Positions 32,810 to 43,824 of a DNA stretch of 64,000 nucleotides are shown here, piece by piece. The position numbers were made by a program, and so were the translations under genes. Source of the DNA: Escallonia rubra. Lineage: Eukaryota; Streptophyta; Magnoliopsida; Escalloniales; Escalloniaceae. The stretch covers positions 101,573 to 165,572 of the forward strand of contig JAVXUO010002692.1 of NCBI GenBank assembly GCA_033065855.1, written 5' to 3'. Each line of letters starts with the position of its first letter. Positions within the stretch are counted from its first letter, which is position 1. Under the pieces are notes generated by a model. The model was given only the letters and a program-made list of their open reading frames with translations, had not been told where the DNA came from and did not search any database.

Positions 32810-35800
32810 TTGAATATACAGCTTCACAAGATCGATACCCAACACTTTAGTCAAGGATGTAGCTCGAATGGGGACACAAATACTCCAAGCCATAATTTTA
32901 TCCCGATGATTGGTCACCGTGATGAAGGACCAAGCAATCCTGCTTCTAGTCGACTAGAAGTCCAAAAGAGGAAAACAAAGAAAACTCAGTGCTGGAATCA
33001 TTTTGACGATATTACAGTTGATGACCTTCGAAAAGTCCAATGTAAGTGTTGTGAAAAATTATTTTCGTGTCATAGTGGTAATGGAGATCTTAATAGGCAT
33101 TACCCGACATGTGCACCTAATCAAGGCCATGTCAATTCTATCCAAATGCAGTTATCTATTTATAATCAGCGAGACCAAATAGACCTACTTACTGAATTTA
33201 TTGTTCACGATGAACACACTTTTAATTTTGCTGATAATGATAAGTGAAACCAATAAAACAACCCTAGAGGGGGTGAATAGGGTTTTTGAAAAATTAATGG
33301 GAAAATTAAACTAAGCACTCTCACGAAGCTCAATCAAACCAAGTAATACTTCAATGAAGATGTTTACTAAACAATCTCAAACAATTAAAAAGCAATAAGT
33401 AAAGCGATTGAATTTGAAATACTTGATAAGGATATTTAAATGGTTCGACTTGAACGACCCTCAAGCTTACATTAACCTCTGCAAAGAAGTTTCTCGCAAG
33501 AGCACTAGAATCCACTAGTAACAATCTTCTTTCGGGTCAAGATCAAAACCCTTACAACACTTGGTGATATCCCCACACCAAGCACAAGCCTTGAATCCAC
33601 AAAGCTCACCCAAGACTTGACAAACCCAAGCCTTGATCACAATCCTTTTACAAAGATCAAATGTGTAAAAAGAAACCCTCTTAAAAGAAAATGAGTACAA
33701 ATGAAGCAATAGAGAGATGAGAGAATTGATGACTTGAATGATGCTCACTCTTAATCAAAGAATTGCTCACAAAGATGCTCTCTTTAATGATGTAAAATCA
33801 TGAAAATGAAGAGAGATAAGTTTAATCTTTGAGCCTTAATGTTTCTCTAATGAATGGAGGCTTAGAATTTGGTTTCCATGGTGTTTGATGAAGCTCCAAA
33901 ACATTTATATAGAGAAAAGATCAAACATAGCCGTTATAGGCACAACGTGAGCAAAACTGCCATTGTAGTCGACTGTATTCCCTCTAAACTAGCCGTTGGA
34001 ACTGATTTTTGACCAATGCAGTCGACTTGATTCAAATACAGTCGAGTGGATTCAAATACAGTCAACTATATTACCCTACTGCCTATCGGCTGCCTCACGG
34101 AACCCCCTTTCCTATTTTTGACATAACTTTATCTAGAAAAATCGGATTGAGGTGCCATTTTTTGCATTGGAAAGCTAATGAAAAGTTTTATCAAGATATG
34201 AAAAAATTAGCACCAAAATAGTTTTTTAGAAAATCTGAGTGAGCTCCAAAGTTCACTCATTTTCAAGAACCACACTTGTGTGAAAGTTTATGAACTCACA
34301 TGCAATGCACAAGGTGTCCTAAGGTCTTTTTAGGTCATAGTAATCAACCCAAGCATCAAACCAAGACCATTTACATAATTGTAATGATCAATCAATAATA
34401 ACTTAGCCTATGCATTCTTTCTTGCTCTTTGACATTGGACTTGATGAAGCTTCCATAGCATGTCACCATAGCTTTAAGCTTCTTTGTCTTTAATCCATCT
34501 ATCCAACTTCTCAAATGTGTCTTCATGAGTGTGCATGTATATACCTACTAAGAATACACTCAAAGTACACATTAGAACATAATCAATGTATAGTTATCAT
34601 CAAAACAAGATGTAAGCCTTATCCAACCCTAGGGCTAACAGTAAGTGCTCTAGATATATCAAAACTGATGTGCAACCTTTGTATAAAAAGGTTCATAGAA
34701 ACACATCTAGGTCTGATGCACTTAGATAGTATAATGCTGCTAAAGGATATTTAATTTATTATTTTGACAAATGTGATAGTAGAGTTAGTTTTACTTCTGA
34801 TTTTTGCAAATCTCATTTTACTCTTGTTAATTATGCTTGTGTGACAGTCTATTGGATTGATCCTAATTAATTGGCTTATGAACAAGAAATCATAGCTTTT
34901 AAACTATTTCCCTATTTGAATGATGCAGTTAATGTTGCTAATATTATAGTCTGAATATGTAACACAAAATTATGAGTATCAGTTTTGATAATGCTTCTAA
35001 CACTATAGCTACTGCTGAAGTCTTAAAGACAAACCTTAGACCTATACTTGATGGTAAATTATTTCATGTTCTATGTGTTTGCCATATAATTAATTTAACT
35101 GTTCAAGATGATTTAGGTGTTGCAGGAGATATTCTTCACAAAATGAGGGGTATGGCTGCATATCTTAATTGCTTGGGTCTGAGGATACAATAATTTAAAG
35201 TTTTGTACGTTCAATATAGTTTGCCTCGTAGGAGACCACTTATAGATATCGTGCATAGGTGGAACTCCACATGTCAAATGCTTTTATATGTTATGGTATA
35301 CAAAGAAGTGTATGTTCACTGCCTACTAACCATGTTCCCATAAGGCTTGCCAAGTCACGACGAACGACAAATGGTTGCATAGCTAGTTGAATTTTTGGAA
35401 GTATTTTACACGTCTACCATTAAATTATTTGGTATGTACTATCTCATTCCCCTATCGCTATAGCATAAATTCTGAAATTGCTAACATTTTAGCGAAATGG
35501 AGATATATAGAACTCTTTCATGATATAGTAGAACAGATGTATATTAAGTTTAATAAATATTGGGCAGAAATGCCTCTTGCTTTTGCTGCCACCACATGTT
35601 TAATAAATATTGGGCAGATATCTCGATAGTAGAAATATGTAAACGAATGTGATATGCGACAGTCGACAAAACCAAGCTTACAAAGAAAGTGAGTAAGTCA
35701 TTTGAAGATCTTATATTGAAATTCCGCTGATATGCACAGACAAGCTATATTGTCGAGCGGCCAAATATATTATAGGAAAATTCTTAAGGGCCTTGAACAT

Positions 35801-36000
35801 CTAGTGGCAAAACAAACAACAGTGGAAGGTACTTCTAGTTCTACAGGTTCATCTTCTTTTTCCTCTTTTAATGAAATTGGTTTATGTACAAATACTAATC
35901 ATTATTCTTCACTATCAATGGATGAGCAGATGAATATTGATTTGTTAACTTTTTAGAAACAAAAAGTAAAAAATTATAAAACTTTATCCAAAATGCCCGG
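32810..36000 (+). pseudogene. BED-finger hAT transposase (RICESLEEPER-like), broken
   Basis: The N-terminal frame (32810-33244, no good ATG) holds a BED zinc finger: W62, C78 and C81 of QCKCCEKLF, H97 and C101. A solo LTR then interrupts it at 33245. On its far side (34646) the same frame resumes with CSRYIKTDVQPLYKK and continues through SFTSDFCKSHFTLVNYACVT, broken by stops near 34730, 34868 and 34950. Further pieces are 34972-35193 (FDNASNTIA; FHVLCVCHIINLTVQDDL, the hAT catalytic-core type), 35387-35629 and 35732-35956 (C-terminal region). It is homologous to plant RICESLEEPER/DAYSLEEPER-type transposases. Several stops and frame changes besides the LTR mean it is dead. Confidence 0.82.
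33245..34640 (+). mobile_element. Solo LTR inside the transposase frame
   Basis: Starts TGAAACCAATAAAAC and ends GGGCTAACA, flanked by ATAAG and GTAAG (4 of 5 identical). It contains AACCCTAGAGGGGGTGAATA near its start, a TATA-like TTTATATAGAG near 33905, and several CAGTCGACT-type motifs (34017-34070), which recur in plant long-LTR families. Removing it with one flank rejoins the transposase codons in frame, which proves it is an insertion. Strand is by convention of the TATA box. Confidence 0.75.
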
Positions 36001-36800
36001 CATGTACAACTGGTTTAAGCCTCCATGGTTGCTACAGAGTCGGCATTCTTAGCGACCGGAAGGGTGTTGGATGACAGGAGGAGTTGTCTTAATCCCTAAT
36101 GACTCGAGTTTTGTATATGTTGGAAGGATTATCTTAGTGCAAAACACCGGGAGCAAGATAAACCAGTGGATGATAGGAAGATCAACAGTTGGAGCTTTGA
36201 AGATCTTCCAGATAATTAGGTAATTTTCTTTTCCTTTTCTCAAGTTTTTAGAATAAATTATTTCTCAAAATATAGTTTGTATTTTTGCCGTGGATTATTT
36301 TTCAACAAATTAAATATATTTAAAGTAAACAATGCACATGAGAATGTGGCTATTTACAAGCAAAATAGATATTTTTTCTCACATTTTTTTAAAAAATGAT
36401 CCTTTGTATGTGTGTGTGTATATATATATATAAGGTAACTTCGCTTGCTTGTTTACAAGTAACCGGTCCCAAGCCCAGATAAAAGAAGGAAGGCCTATAA
36501 ATAAATTTATCTTAAATTTAAGTTTTCCGCAAAACAAAATATGAATAAAAAATTTAAAAAACAAAATTTTATTTAGGCCGGGCCTGGCCCTAAATTTTGG
36601 GCCATGGGCTTGGACTTGGACCGTGCCCTGATATCCTTTAGGTGGCCCGGCTTAGGCCAGACCCGTTTCCCTGCCATGCCTAAAGGGCCCGAGTTGGGCT
36701 AGCCCAAGCCCAGCATTTTGACATCTTTAACCGCGATTACATGTTATTTTTTGCTAGGTCTAGTGATGGCAAGTCGGGAAAGAAGTGAGAGAATTAGAGA

Positions 36801-37629
36801 CAAGGGAGAATCTCGGAAGTCCAACCGGACGGGACCAAAATGTCATAAAAAAATTTAACAGCTAACATAAAAGAATTCGCGTCACGATTGAATACGTTAA
36901 ATGCAAAATAGATTGCTCAATTTGACTAATAATCATATGATTTCACTATTTATAGTTATTTATTTAACTTGTAAAGTTAGTCAATAACAAACTACTAATC
37001 TTGCATGAAAGAAACTTTACTCTTATTGTATATATGTATTATTAGTGCGAATATCAATTGTATGATGACAATAGTCACGTATAAGTTAACATAATATAAG
37101 AATTTAAATTAAAAAAAGAAAAAAAATAATTAAACTTGATATATTAGTGCTTACTTTAAATTTTGGAGACTTAGAAAGTTAGAAGAATGAAGATGGACAA
37201 GGGAACGACAAAGATAAAGGTTACGACGGCCGGTAGCATAAAAACTTAAAAAAAATTTCAAAATGAAATCTAATACATTGATATATAATATGGTGGCATT
37301 TTAATAAATATTTTAAACATAACTACCTATTATTTAAAACAATTAAAAAAAATCTTTCAAACTTTGGGGGGTGCCTACCCCACCCACCCACCCCGATGGA
37401 CAATGGAACGACAAAGATAAAGGTTACGATGGCCGGTGGCATAAAAAGTAAAAAAAAAAATTATTACAAAATGAAATCTAATACGTTGATATATAATATG
37501 GTGGCATATTAGTAAATATTTTAAACATAACTACCTATTATTTAAAACAATTAAAAAAAATCTCTCATACTTTGTGGGGTGCCTACCTCACCCACCCCGA
37601 GCCCCGATCATGCTTGGGCTCCGCCCCTG
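36801..37629 (-). mobile_element. Small non-autonomous hAT
   Basis: Flanked by the perfect 8-bp ATTAGAGA (36793-36800, 37630-37637). The right end read inverted is CAGGGGCGGAGCC, the TIR also seen at 5680. The left end CAAGGGAGAATC agrees at 8 of 12. 36895-37370 is homologous to 27620-28010 beside the hAT transposase relic. The terminal ~180 bp are present twice (about 37185-37370 and 37395-37570). No coding capacity. It lies 38 bp from the end of the nested cluster. Confidence 0.8.
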
Positions 37630-37637
37630 ATTAGAGA

Positions 37638-37903
37638 AAGCGTTGGTACCAATATTTTATTTTTTCTTAGATTACTAAAGTGACCTTATAAATAACTAAA
37701 ATCACGAGTATTTCTGGATTTCATCTTTTTGGAGGGGTGTTGTAGAAGTGAAGTGGACTTCATGTGGATATAGAAGGAAAAAGTGAAGTTTTGCCTTTAA
37801 GAAACTAACAGGCGTCGGGTCAAATGAGAATTTGACCGTCATTTGGTGATGGACGTACACTTTTTAAGAAGTTAAAGATGCTGGTGTCAATTTTAAAACC
37901 TTA
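37638..37903. other. Spacer between a hAT and a MULE
   Basis: About 260 bp with no recognised feature. Confidence 0.4.
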
Positions 37904-39189
37904 GGGTTAATTACACCTATGTCCCTAAGGTTTAGGTGTAATTACACTCGTGTCCATAAGTTTGGAAAATAGACACTAATGTCCTTGGACCTAACGGAAT
38001 ACACAAAGACATAACGGAAGGGTTAAAATTACCCTATTGTCCATAATTAAAAATGATATCCCTGATTTGCCAATGGAAAGCCAAAAATGATACCCTATTG
38101 CTCATTCTCTCTCCCCGGCGTCTCTCTCTTTCTCTCTCTCTCTCTCCCACCCATCACCATCCATCTTCACTGGCAACCCACTCTAGGCTGCCACGCCCAC
38201 TGCCTGCTACCGAGTAATGGGCTACCACCGTAGGCACCAGTCTCCCCACCACCGCCGGCCGCACACACAATTGATCAGACCACCATGACCCAACAACGGG
38301 CCACCACCGTTGGCACCAGTCTCCTGCTCGACGCCTTGCACCATTTTTTACGAGGGCAGATGGCCAACAATGGCCACTACTAGTCTTCATCGGCGATTGC
38401 CACCAACCAAACACCAATGTACATCCCCATCGATCGGCCCACCCACGGCCGACGACCGCACAACCACAACTGCCCGTTTCCACAGATCGGCCCACCCACG
38501 ACCGATGTCGAAGCAGACCCACCACCAGGCATCGATGCACACCATCGTACGACAGCCAGCACCATCAGCCACCCACGACCCCCCAGTCTCCGCAACCACC
38601 GCCAATTGCCCAATCACACAAAAACCGCACAACCATGTTAATGGAGAAGGGGAAACGCAGAGGCATGAGAATACAGATTGGAAATGCAGAACATAAACTC
38701 ATGGTTCGTGAGTGGTTCATTACAATCTCGAGTGCGTATGCCCCTAAGCTCCGTCTCTGCAGCCTACTTTAATTTGCAGATTTAGAAAATTAGGGTTTGG
38801 AAACCCTAATTTGCAAATTGAGAATATTTTGAAGCCCTAATTTACGGATTAAGATAGCTTAGGGTTTTGAAACCCTAATTTACAAATTGAGAACATTTTG
38901 AAATTGCTTCTTCAGATTTGCATTTAAACTCAACGGTCCAGTTTTTTCACTTATGTCCCTTTTAAAAATGATTCTGTTTATTTTTTTATTCAGTATAGGG
39001 GTAGTATTGCCATTTTAAAAATACGTATTGATGACATCACAAAAAAGTACACTTTTTGGATGGATCCCTAACGGCTGGACATAAGTGTTATCTTTTTAAC
39101 GTTTGTGGACATAGTTTGTTACCTTTTGAAACTTTGTGACCTTGACTGTAATTACACCTAAACCTCAAGGACATAAGTGTAATTAACCC
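37904..39189. mobile_element. Long-TIR Mutator-like element (family A), copy 2
   Basis: Starts GGGTTAATTACACCTATGTC and ends GTAATTAACCC; long imperfect inverted ends extend over about 80-100 bp (CTAAGGTTTAGGTGTAATTA against its complement). Flanking 9-mers AAAACCTTA and AAAACCTGA agree at 8 of 9, the MULE signature. There is no transposase. Like copy 1 it has a GC-richer block with frames of no known family (38154-38696) and AAATTAGGGTTT motifs (38780-38900). Confidence 0.85.
38780..38905. repeat. Telobox-like inverted motifs in MULE copy 2
   Basis: Near 38788-38813 AAATTAGGGTTT, a GG centre and AAACCCTAATTT form a perfect inverted repeat. Further AAACCCTAATTT and TTAGGGTTTTG copies follow within 100 bp. 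The same motif set occurs in copy 1. Confidence 0.65.
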
Positions 39190-39446
39190 AAAACCTGAAT
39201 ATACTGAGTACAACTTAATCCTATGGTTGAGGCGTTGATGATCCGTATCCAAGTGTCTTCCCACTTGTGAATCCTTAAAGCTTGATTGCTTAAAGAAACA
39301 ACCTTCGCATTCAAAGAATGACACGAATGTAGAGGCTGATCCAATGGCCGGCCCATGTCTTCAAAACATCCAATTTCCAATGTCTAAGGTTACCAAACGA
39401 TGTCATCCCGAGTCAATGTTGTTCTCTTAATAAAGTGGGAAAAAAC
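39190..39446. other. Spacer, nothing identified
   Basis: Short stretch between the MULE and the MITE with no recognised feature. Confidence 0.4.
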
Positions 39447-39657
39447 TTTGGCTACTACCCAAGTTGTAGGAATCTTCCTCCAATCCTGTGTATAGCGTTA
39501 TTTCTAGTGATTTTTCTATTAATACTTTCAGTGACAATTATTTGCAGCACTTTTTTAGCGTTATTAAATAAAAGTCAACTAGAAATATTTAGAGACGATT
39601 GATTGTCGCTATATAGGGAGTAGGAGGAAGATTCTTTCAACCGGGATAACTGTCAAA
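39447..39657. mobile_element. MITE, copy 2
   Basis: A 211-bp relative of 1933-2158: TTTGGCTACTACCCAAGTTG at the left, TTTGACAGTTATCCCGGTTG at the right when inverted, both running into ATCTTCCTCC. It shares the core CTAGAAATATTTAGAGACGA-like stretch. No coding capacity. Confidence 0.65.
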
Positions 39658-40410
39658 TTTTTTTTTCTTCATAAAGTGGGGACTGCAATACAATAACTCC
39701 CCGCATTCAGCGCAACAAATCTCCTCAATCAGTCGTAGATAGCAAATTGTGTATGTTACTATCATCGGTACAAAGTAAGAAAATGACTACATTGGAATGT
39801 CATTCATTTGTCAACTAAACTTCATGGCAATCAATCCTCTATAGGGACGTTTTCAAGTCCTAAAGCGTGTCCGGTTAGAATACTTAAAAGATGACGTGAG
39901 TGAGAGTCGGTGAAAATAAGTCGGACATATTTTCATAAAATTTTAGTACTGACAGGATTAGATTTTTTTTCCTGATGTCACAAAGCAACAAGTTATGGGT
40001 TTGTAACAATACAAATAGCAAAACTAATTTTTCTTCTTCTACCGTTGTAAATGCTAATACCTGAACAAGCTTTTCGAGACTTAAAAGCCTTAAACGCTCG
40101 CATTTCCCCAAATTGTTGATAAAAGATGTTCTTTAGTAACAACTGAAATTAACTGAATACTCGGTACGAATGAGATTAATCATAGTCCTAAGTATTTTTA
40201 CATGTAATGTGTTGCTCGTTGAGAAATGAAAAATTTTAAGAGACCGTTTTTGCATTCTTGAAAACTGTATTTTGCCATATCCTTAACGGCTGTTCTAATA
40301 TATTTCGGAACATGTTGATAACAGGGGTGTGCGTTAAAGCTGCAACTCCTATTCAACATTTGACCGAAGTGAATAAAAAGGAACCGGTAAAGTATTATTA
40401 AAGCCATTAC
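39658..40410. other. Intergenic DNA, nothing identified
   Basis: No gene or element end could be supported. Confidence 0.4.
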
Positions 40411-41322
40411 GCAATTTTTTATTTTTTTTGGGAAATAACAATTTCATTGATCGATCAAGTGGGGTCTACATCTTTGATAATGGACGGCATAAAAAAAACA
40501 GAAAACATCCTCTATTATGACTCAAATTGATGTAAAAATCTTGCATTCCTTGCCAATTCATGTGCAACACTATCTTCAGTACGTCGCATCAACGAGACTT
40601 GATACTGTCTAAAGTGACATAACTTCCTCCTTGTATCATGAATGATACTATTTTCTATGGGGTATCATTGCTTTTCTATTCCTTTAGGGCTGAGATAACG
40701 TCGGCATTAGTCCCTTCCAACTCAATCGACTCAAAACATGCTTCCATTGCAGATGCAACTGCTTCATCAACGGCCAACGTTTCTGCTTGTTCTGGTTCGC
40801 ATGCACCTGCAATGTTGTTTTGATAGCCCTGCATAGAAACTACCTTGCTCATCACGAACAACTACTCCAACTGTTATAGCTTCACTCTCTTATTGGCGGC
40901 GATGTCCATTTGTGTGGTACCGGGTGCTACTCCTTTTGAAGATCTGAGTTTGTGGTGTTTGATAATCATCTAGGAAGATGACCGCTGCTTGTATAAATCT
41001 AAAGCAAAATTTTCGACTTCATTAAAAACTTCTCATTATTCCGGCTTTTCTACATAAACCAACACAGAACACAGTATTATCACCATCTCAAGCTCTTCTT
41101 TGTTCAAGCGTTCCTCCATCTCCAGCACCAATCATGTATTGAAGCTCCAAAACACGTCTTCGACAATTAATGAGTTTGAAAAGGAGAAATAGCCCACAGT
41201 TGTCTCACAATCTCGCATTCCTTTAAAAGATGATAGGCAATGACTCCGCTTGCTTACCACACGCATAAATATCCTCAAGGCAAATTCCCCATCTTTGCTA
41301 GATTCTTATTCGTAGGTAGAGC

Positions 41323-42599
41323 TAGGGCTGTAAATGAACAGAGTTGTTCACGAACAGCTCGTTGTTCGTTCTCTCAAAAACTCGTTCATGTTCGTTCATA
41401 TAATAAGTGAACCGAACACGAACACAATTTTAGGGCTCGTTTATTAAACGAGCCGAGTTTGAACATAATGATGTTTGTTTATTTATGTTCGTGAACAAGA
41501 GGGCTCGTTTACTTAACGAGCCGAACACGAGCCGAGCCTTATAAACGAACATCGGTTCATTTATTCATTAAAAAAATATAATATATATTATAAACCTACA
41601 AAAAATATCTACTTCTGTTGGGACGTGGAAGCATGTGGATCACCCATGCTTCCTCTCTCTTTCTCTCAAAGTTCATTTTCTTCATCTCATTAGACACAGA
41701 CTCAACAAACACCCACACAGCCGGTCAATACTCGTCGTCATCATACAAGCACATCGCCGGCCAGACCACCGGCACACCGCTGGCCAGACCACCGGCCACA
41801 CCGCTGGCCAGACCACCACCCACGCCGCCGGCCAGATCATCCCCCCGCTACGGCCTTCTCTAAGACGATCGAACGGTCATCGAACACCCTATGCTATCTC
41901 TCTCTCTCATCACACAAGCACACCGCCGGCCAAATCATCGCCCACATCGTCGGCTAGACCTCTGCCAAGTCAGGCCAAAGCCCCACAAACGCAGATGCTC
42001 CTCCACACAGATCTGGCATCCCCCGATCAGATCTGGATCATACAGGCACATCGCCGGCCAGACCACCGGCCACACCGCTGGCCAGACCACCGCCCACGCC
42101 GCCGGCCAGATCATCCCCCCGCTACGGCCTTCTCTCAGATGATCGAACGGTCATCGAACACCCTCTGCTCTATCTCTCTCTCATCACACAAGCACACCGC
42201 CGGCCAAATCATCGCCCACATCGCCGGCTAGACCTCTGCCAAGTCAGGCCAAAGCCCCACAAACGCAGATGACCTCTGCCAAGTCAGGCATCCCCCGATC
42301 AGATCTGGGATATTTTACGACTCCAAGTCTTCAATATTTGAGAAGATCCAGAAATACGTCTTCATCTTCTTCTCCGGTCGTTTTTCTGGCCATTTTTTTT
42401 TATTGTCGATTCAGTTTCTATTTTTAGACGAACGAGCCGAGTCGAGCCTGAGTTGTGCGTTGACGAACTCGAGCCGAGTTTAAACACCCATGTCTGGCTC
42501 CTAAACGAACACGAGCCGAGCTCAAACACCCCTGAAATTATACGAATCGAGTTCGAACACACCCATGTTCGGCTCGAACTCGGTTCGTATACAGCCCTA
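41323..42599. mobile_element. hAT element inserted in the LINE relic
   Basis: Begins TAGGGCTGTAAATGAACAG and ends CGTATACAGCCCTA (inverted TAGGGCTGTATACG). The perfect 8-bp GGTAGAGC flanks it at 41315-41322 and 42600-42607. Subterminal regions are full of GAACACGAGCCGAG and GTTCGTGAAC motifs. No transposase; the frames at 41618-42231 come from a GC-rich tandem duplication. It is a non-autonomous hAT of 1277 bp. Confidence 0.87.
41739..42310. repeat. ~297-bp tandem duplication inside the hAT
   Basis: ACATCGCCGGCCAGACCACC at 41751 recurs at 42048, and both copies continue through CCCGCTACGGCCTTCTCT, GATCGAACGGTCATCGAACA and TCTGCCAAGTCAGGCC. They are nearly identical, with one 23-bp sub-duplication (GGCACACCGCTGGCC...) only in copy 1. 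Confidence 0.85.
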
Positions 42600-42760
42600 G
42601 GTAGAGCTTCTAAACTGGCTCGCCAACCAAATTTTCTACTCCGGCTTGGTATCGTGCGTTATTAAAGAAAATTCCAGCCCCTTTTGTCAGTATTGCTAGA
42701 TTCACCTGTTTGCGAGTGCTGCGAATGAAGTCCTCGATCTATAATCAACGTGTATGCACT

Positions 42761-43014
42761 TTACAGAGAAATGTCCGTTGTGAGTGCAATATCATATGAT
42801 GTGTTGGTGGTATATGGCTGGTATGGTTTCGTGGCTTGAAAAATAGTATGACTTCGAGGCACGTTGTAAAAATGATTTCCTTAATTTTATATTTGCCTCC
42901 ACCTAAAAAATGGTGTGCAGTGAGTTGCCGGCAAATATGCTCCAAGATATAATAAAGCGCACTAGTGAATAGCGTTTGCACAAATGATATTCACCCCACA
43001 GATGAACAAGTGTA
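42761..43014. other. Spacer between LINE relic and LTR
   Basis: No recognised feature. Confidence 0.35.
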
Positions 43015-43269
43015 TGTAATTATGGATAATAGTTTTACAAGTAAGAAATTATGTAGAAATTTCTTATTGTAAAAGATCTGTAGAAAGGAAACAAGAGAAG
43101 AGAGTAGAGGCTTATTATATGGACCATTTTACTCTATTTATAAAGCACTAGTGGTTGTTAATAAAGGGTCACACCCTTTCATCTACACCCAAGCAATATA
43201 AACCGTTGGATCAGAAATCGTTAAGATTAACGGTCCAGATCTGGACTGGTAACTAACCAGCTCCCAACA
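43015..43269 (-). repeat. Short LTR-like repeat, 255 bp
   Basis: On the minus strand it starts TGTTGGGAGCTGG and ends CCATAATTACA. A TATA box (TTTATAAATAGAG, about 43133-43145) and a C/T-rich stretch follow in the expected order. A G-rich, PPT-like stretch (GGGGCAGACCCACC) precedes it on that strand, so it could be the 3' LTR of an element lying above 43270. No second LTR or target duplication was found. Confidence 0.45.
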
Positions 43270-43424
43270 GGTGGGTCTGCCCCGAACTGGCACCACTCAG
43301 CTGCCCAACGGGTGCAACCGTTGGGGTATAACCCAACCGGATATAGCCGGTTATTGGAGGGGAGAAGAGTACAAGCAAGGCGGGGGGGGGGGACAAGCAG
43401 GGATCAGGCACGAGAAGGGGCTCA

Positions 43425-43824
43425 TTAGGGGTTGCCGAGTCCCGGATCTGGATCCTGCTGATCCGGGGCCGGCTCGGCATGTCCAGCAGCGGTACCCTGT
43501 TGATCATGCTCCCTGATCATCCTCAACACCACCGTAGCAATGAACTGGATCTCCTCGTCGTCCAACGTATGCCGAGGAGCCGGTGTCTGTGGAGGGGCAG
43601 CGGGGGGTGAGGACGCTCCTATCACGGCACGAGCAGTCGTGCTAAGCAGGCTGCATATGCGGCCTTTTAGCCGATTGACGACCTCCGGCGTATCCAGCCA
43701 TCGCTTCAACGCCCCAGTACTCGCACCCGTACTAGTGGACGTTGATGGCTGTCCAAACTGCTGCTTGGACCCCCTAAGCTGTTCATACGAGGCCGGTAAA
43801 AATAATGATTTAAAGATATGTTAG
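43425..43824 (-). pseudogene. Transposon-type protein fragment, unassigned
   Basis: A minus-strand open stretch reading YEQLRGSKQQFGQPSTS near 43790, then KRWLDTPEVVNRLKGRICSL and DDEEIQFIATVVLRMIREHD, ends about 155 bp before the LTR-like repeat. The composition is like C-terminal parts of plant transposases or gag-like proteins, but I cannot assign a family. A plus-strand stretch near 21324-21350 inside the big solo LTR reads RFIALVVSMINDN, similar to FIATVVLRMIREH. No start codon is supported. Confidence 0.35.

Larger units (their letters stand above)
31988..36729 (+). mobile_element. Inner hAT element with transposase relic
   Basis: Left end TAGAGGTGTCAAATGGGCC, right end read inverted TAAAGATGTCAAAATGC; the first 13 bases agree at 11. 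Flanking 8-mers CCCGCGGG and ACCGCGAT agree at five central positions, an aged duplication. Subterminal regions are full of GGCCC, GGGCTT and AGCCCGGG motifs, typical of these hATs. It contains the broken BED-type transposase (32810-36000) and a solo LTR. Confidence 0.75.
29057..36762. mobile_element. Outer hAT element of a three-level nest
   Basis: The 8-bp GTGATGGC flanks both ends exactly (29049-29056 and 36763-36770). The left end is TACCATGCAAACGGG; the right end read inverted is TAGACCTAGCAAAAAA. Both fit the TAGACCTGGCAAACGGG type of plant hAT TIR with changes. Removing the solo LTR (29987-31935) and the inner hAT (31988-36729) leaves about 1.0 kb, with ACCCGCGGG/ACCCG-type subterminal motifs and no transposase, i.e. 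a non-autonomous hAT. Confidence 0.75.
40411..42760 (-). pseudogene. LINE (non-LTR retrotransposon) 3' relic
   Basis: Minus-strand pieces match the C-terminal part of plant L1-type LINEs. From 42690 down: KGAGIFFNNARYQAGVENLV, a zf-RVT-like region with CLEDIYACGKQAES and LLKECEIVRQLWAISPF (about 41280-41170), and an RNase H (RVT_3-like) piece at 40861-40676 with QGYQNNIAGACEPEQAETLA. The order RT-end, zinc finger, RNase H is the usual one. Stops and frame changes make it dead. A T-rich run on the plus strand (40417-40434) fits a poly(A) tail of a minus-strand LINE. A hAT element (41323-42599) splits it. Confidence 0.62.

Noticed and set aside
33515-33748. 77-codon minus-strand frame as a gene
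   Set aside because: It lies within the 1.4-kb solo LTR and has no domain.
38154-38696. Host gene inside MULE copy 2
   Set aside because: Five overlapping frames on both strands in Pro/Thr/Trp-rich DNA; no conserved motif.
41618-42231. 198-codon frame with RRPDHR repeats as a gene
   Set aside because: It comes from the GC-rich tandem duplication inside a hAT; several overlapping frames are equally open.
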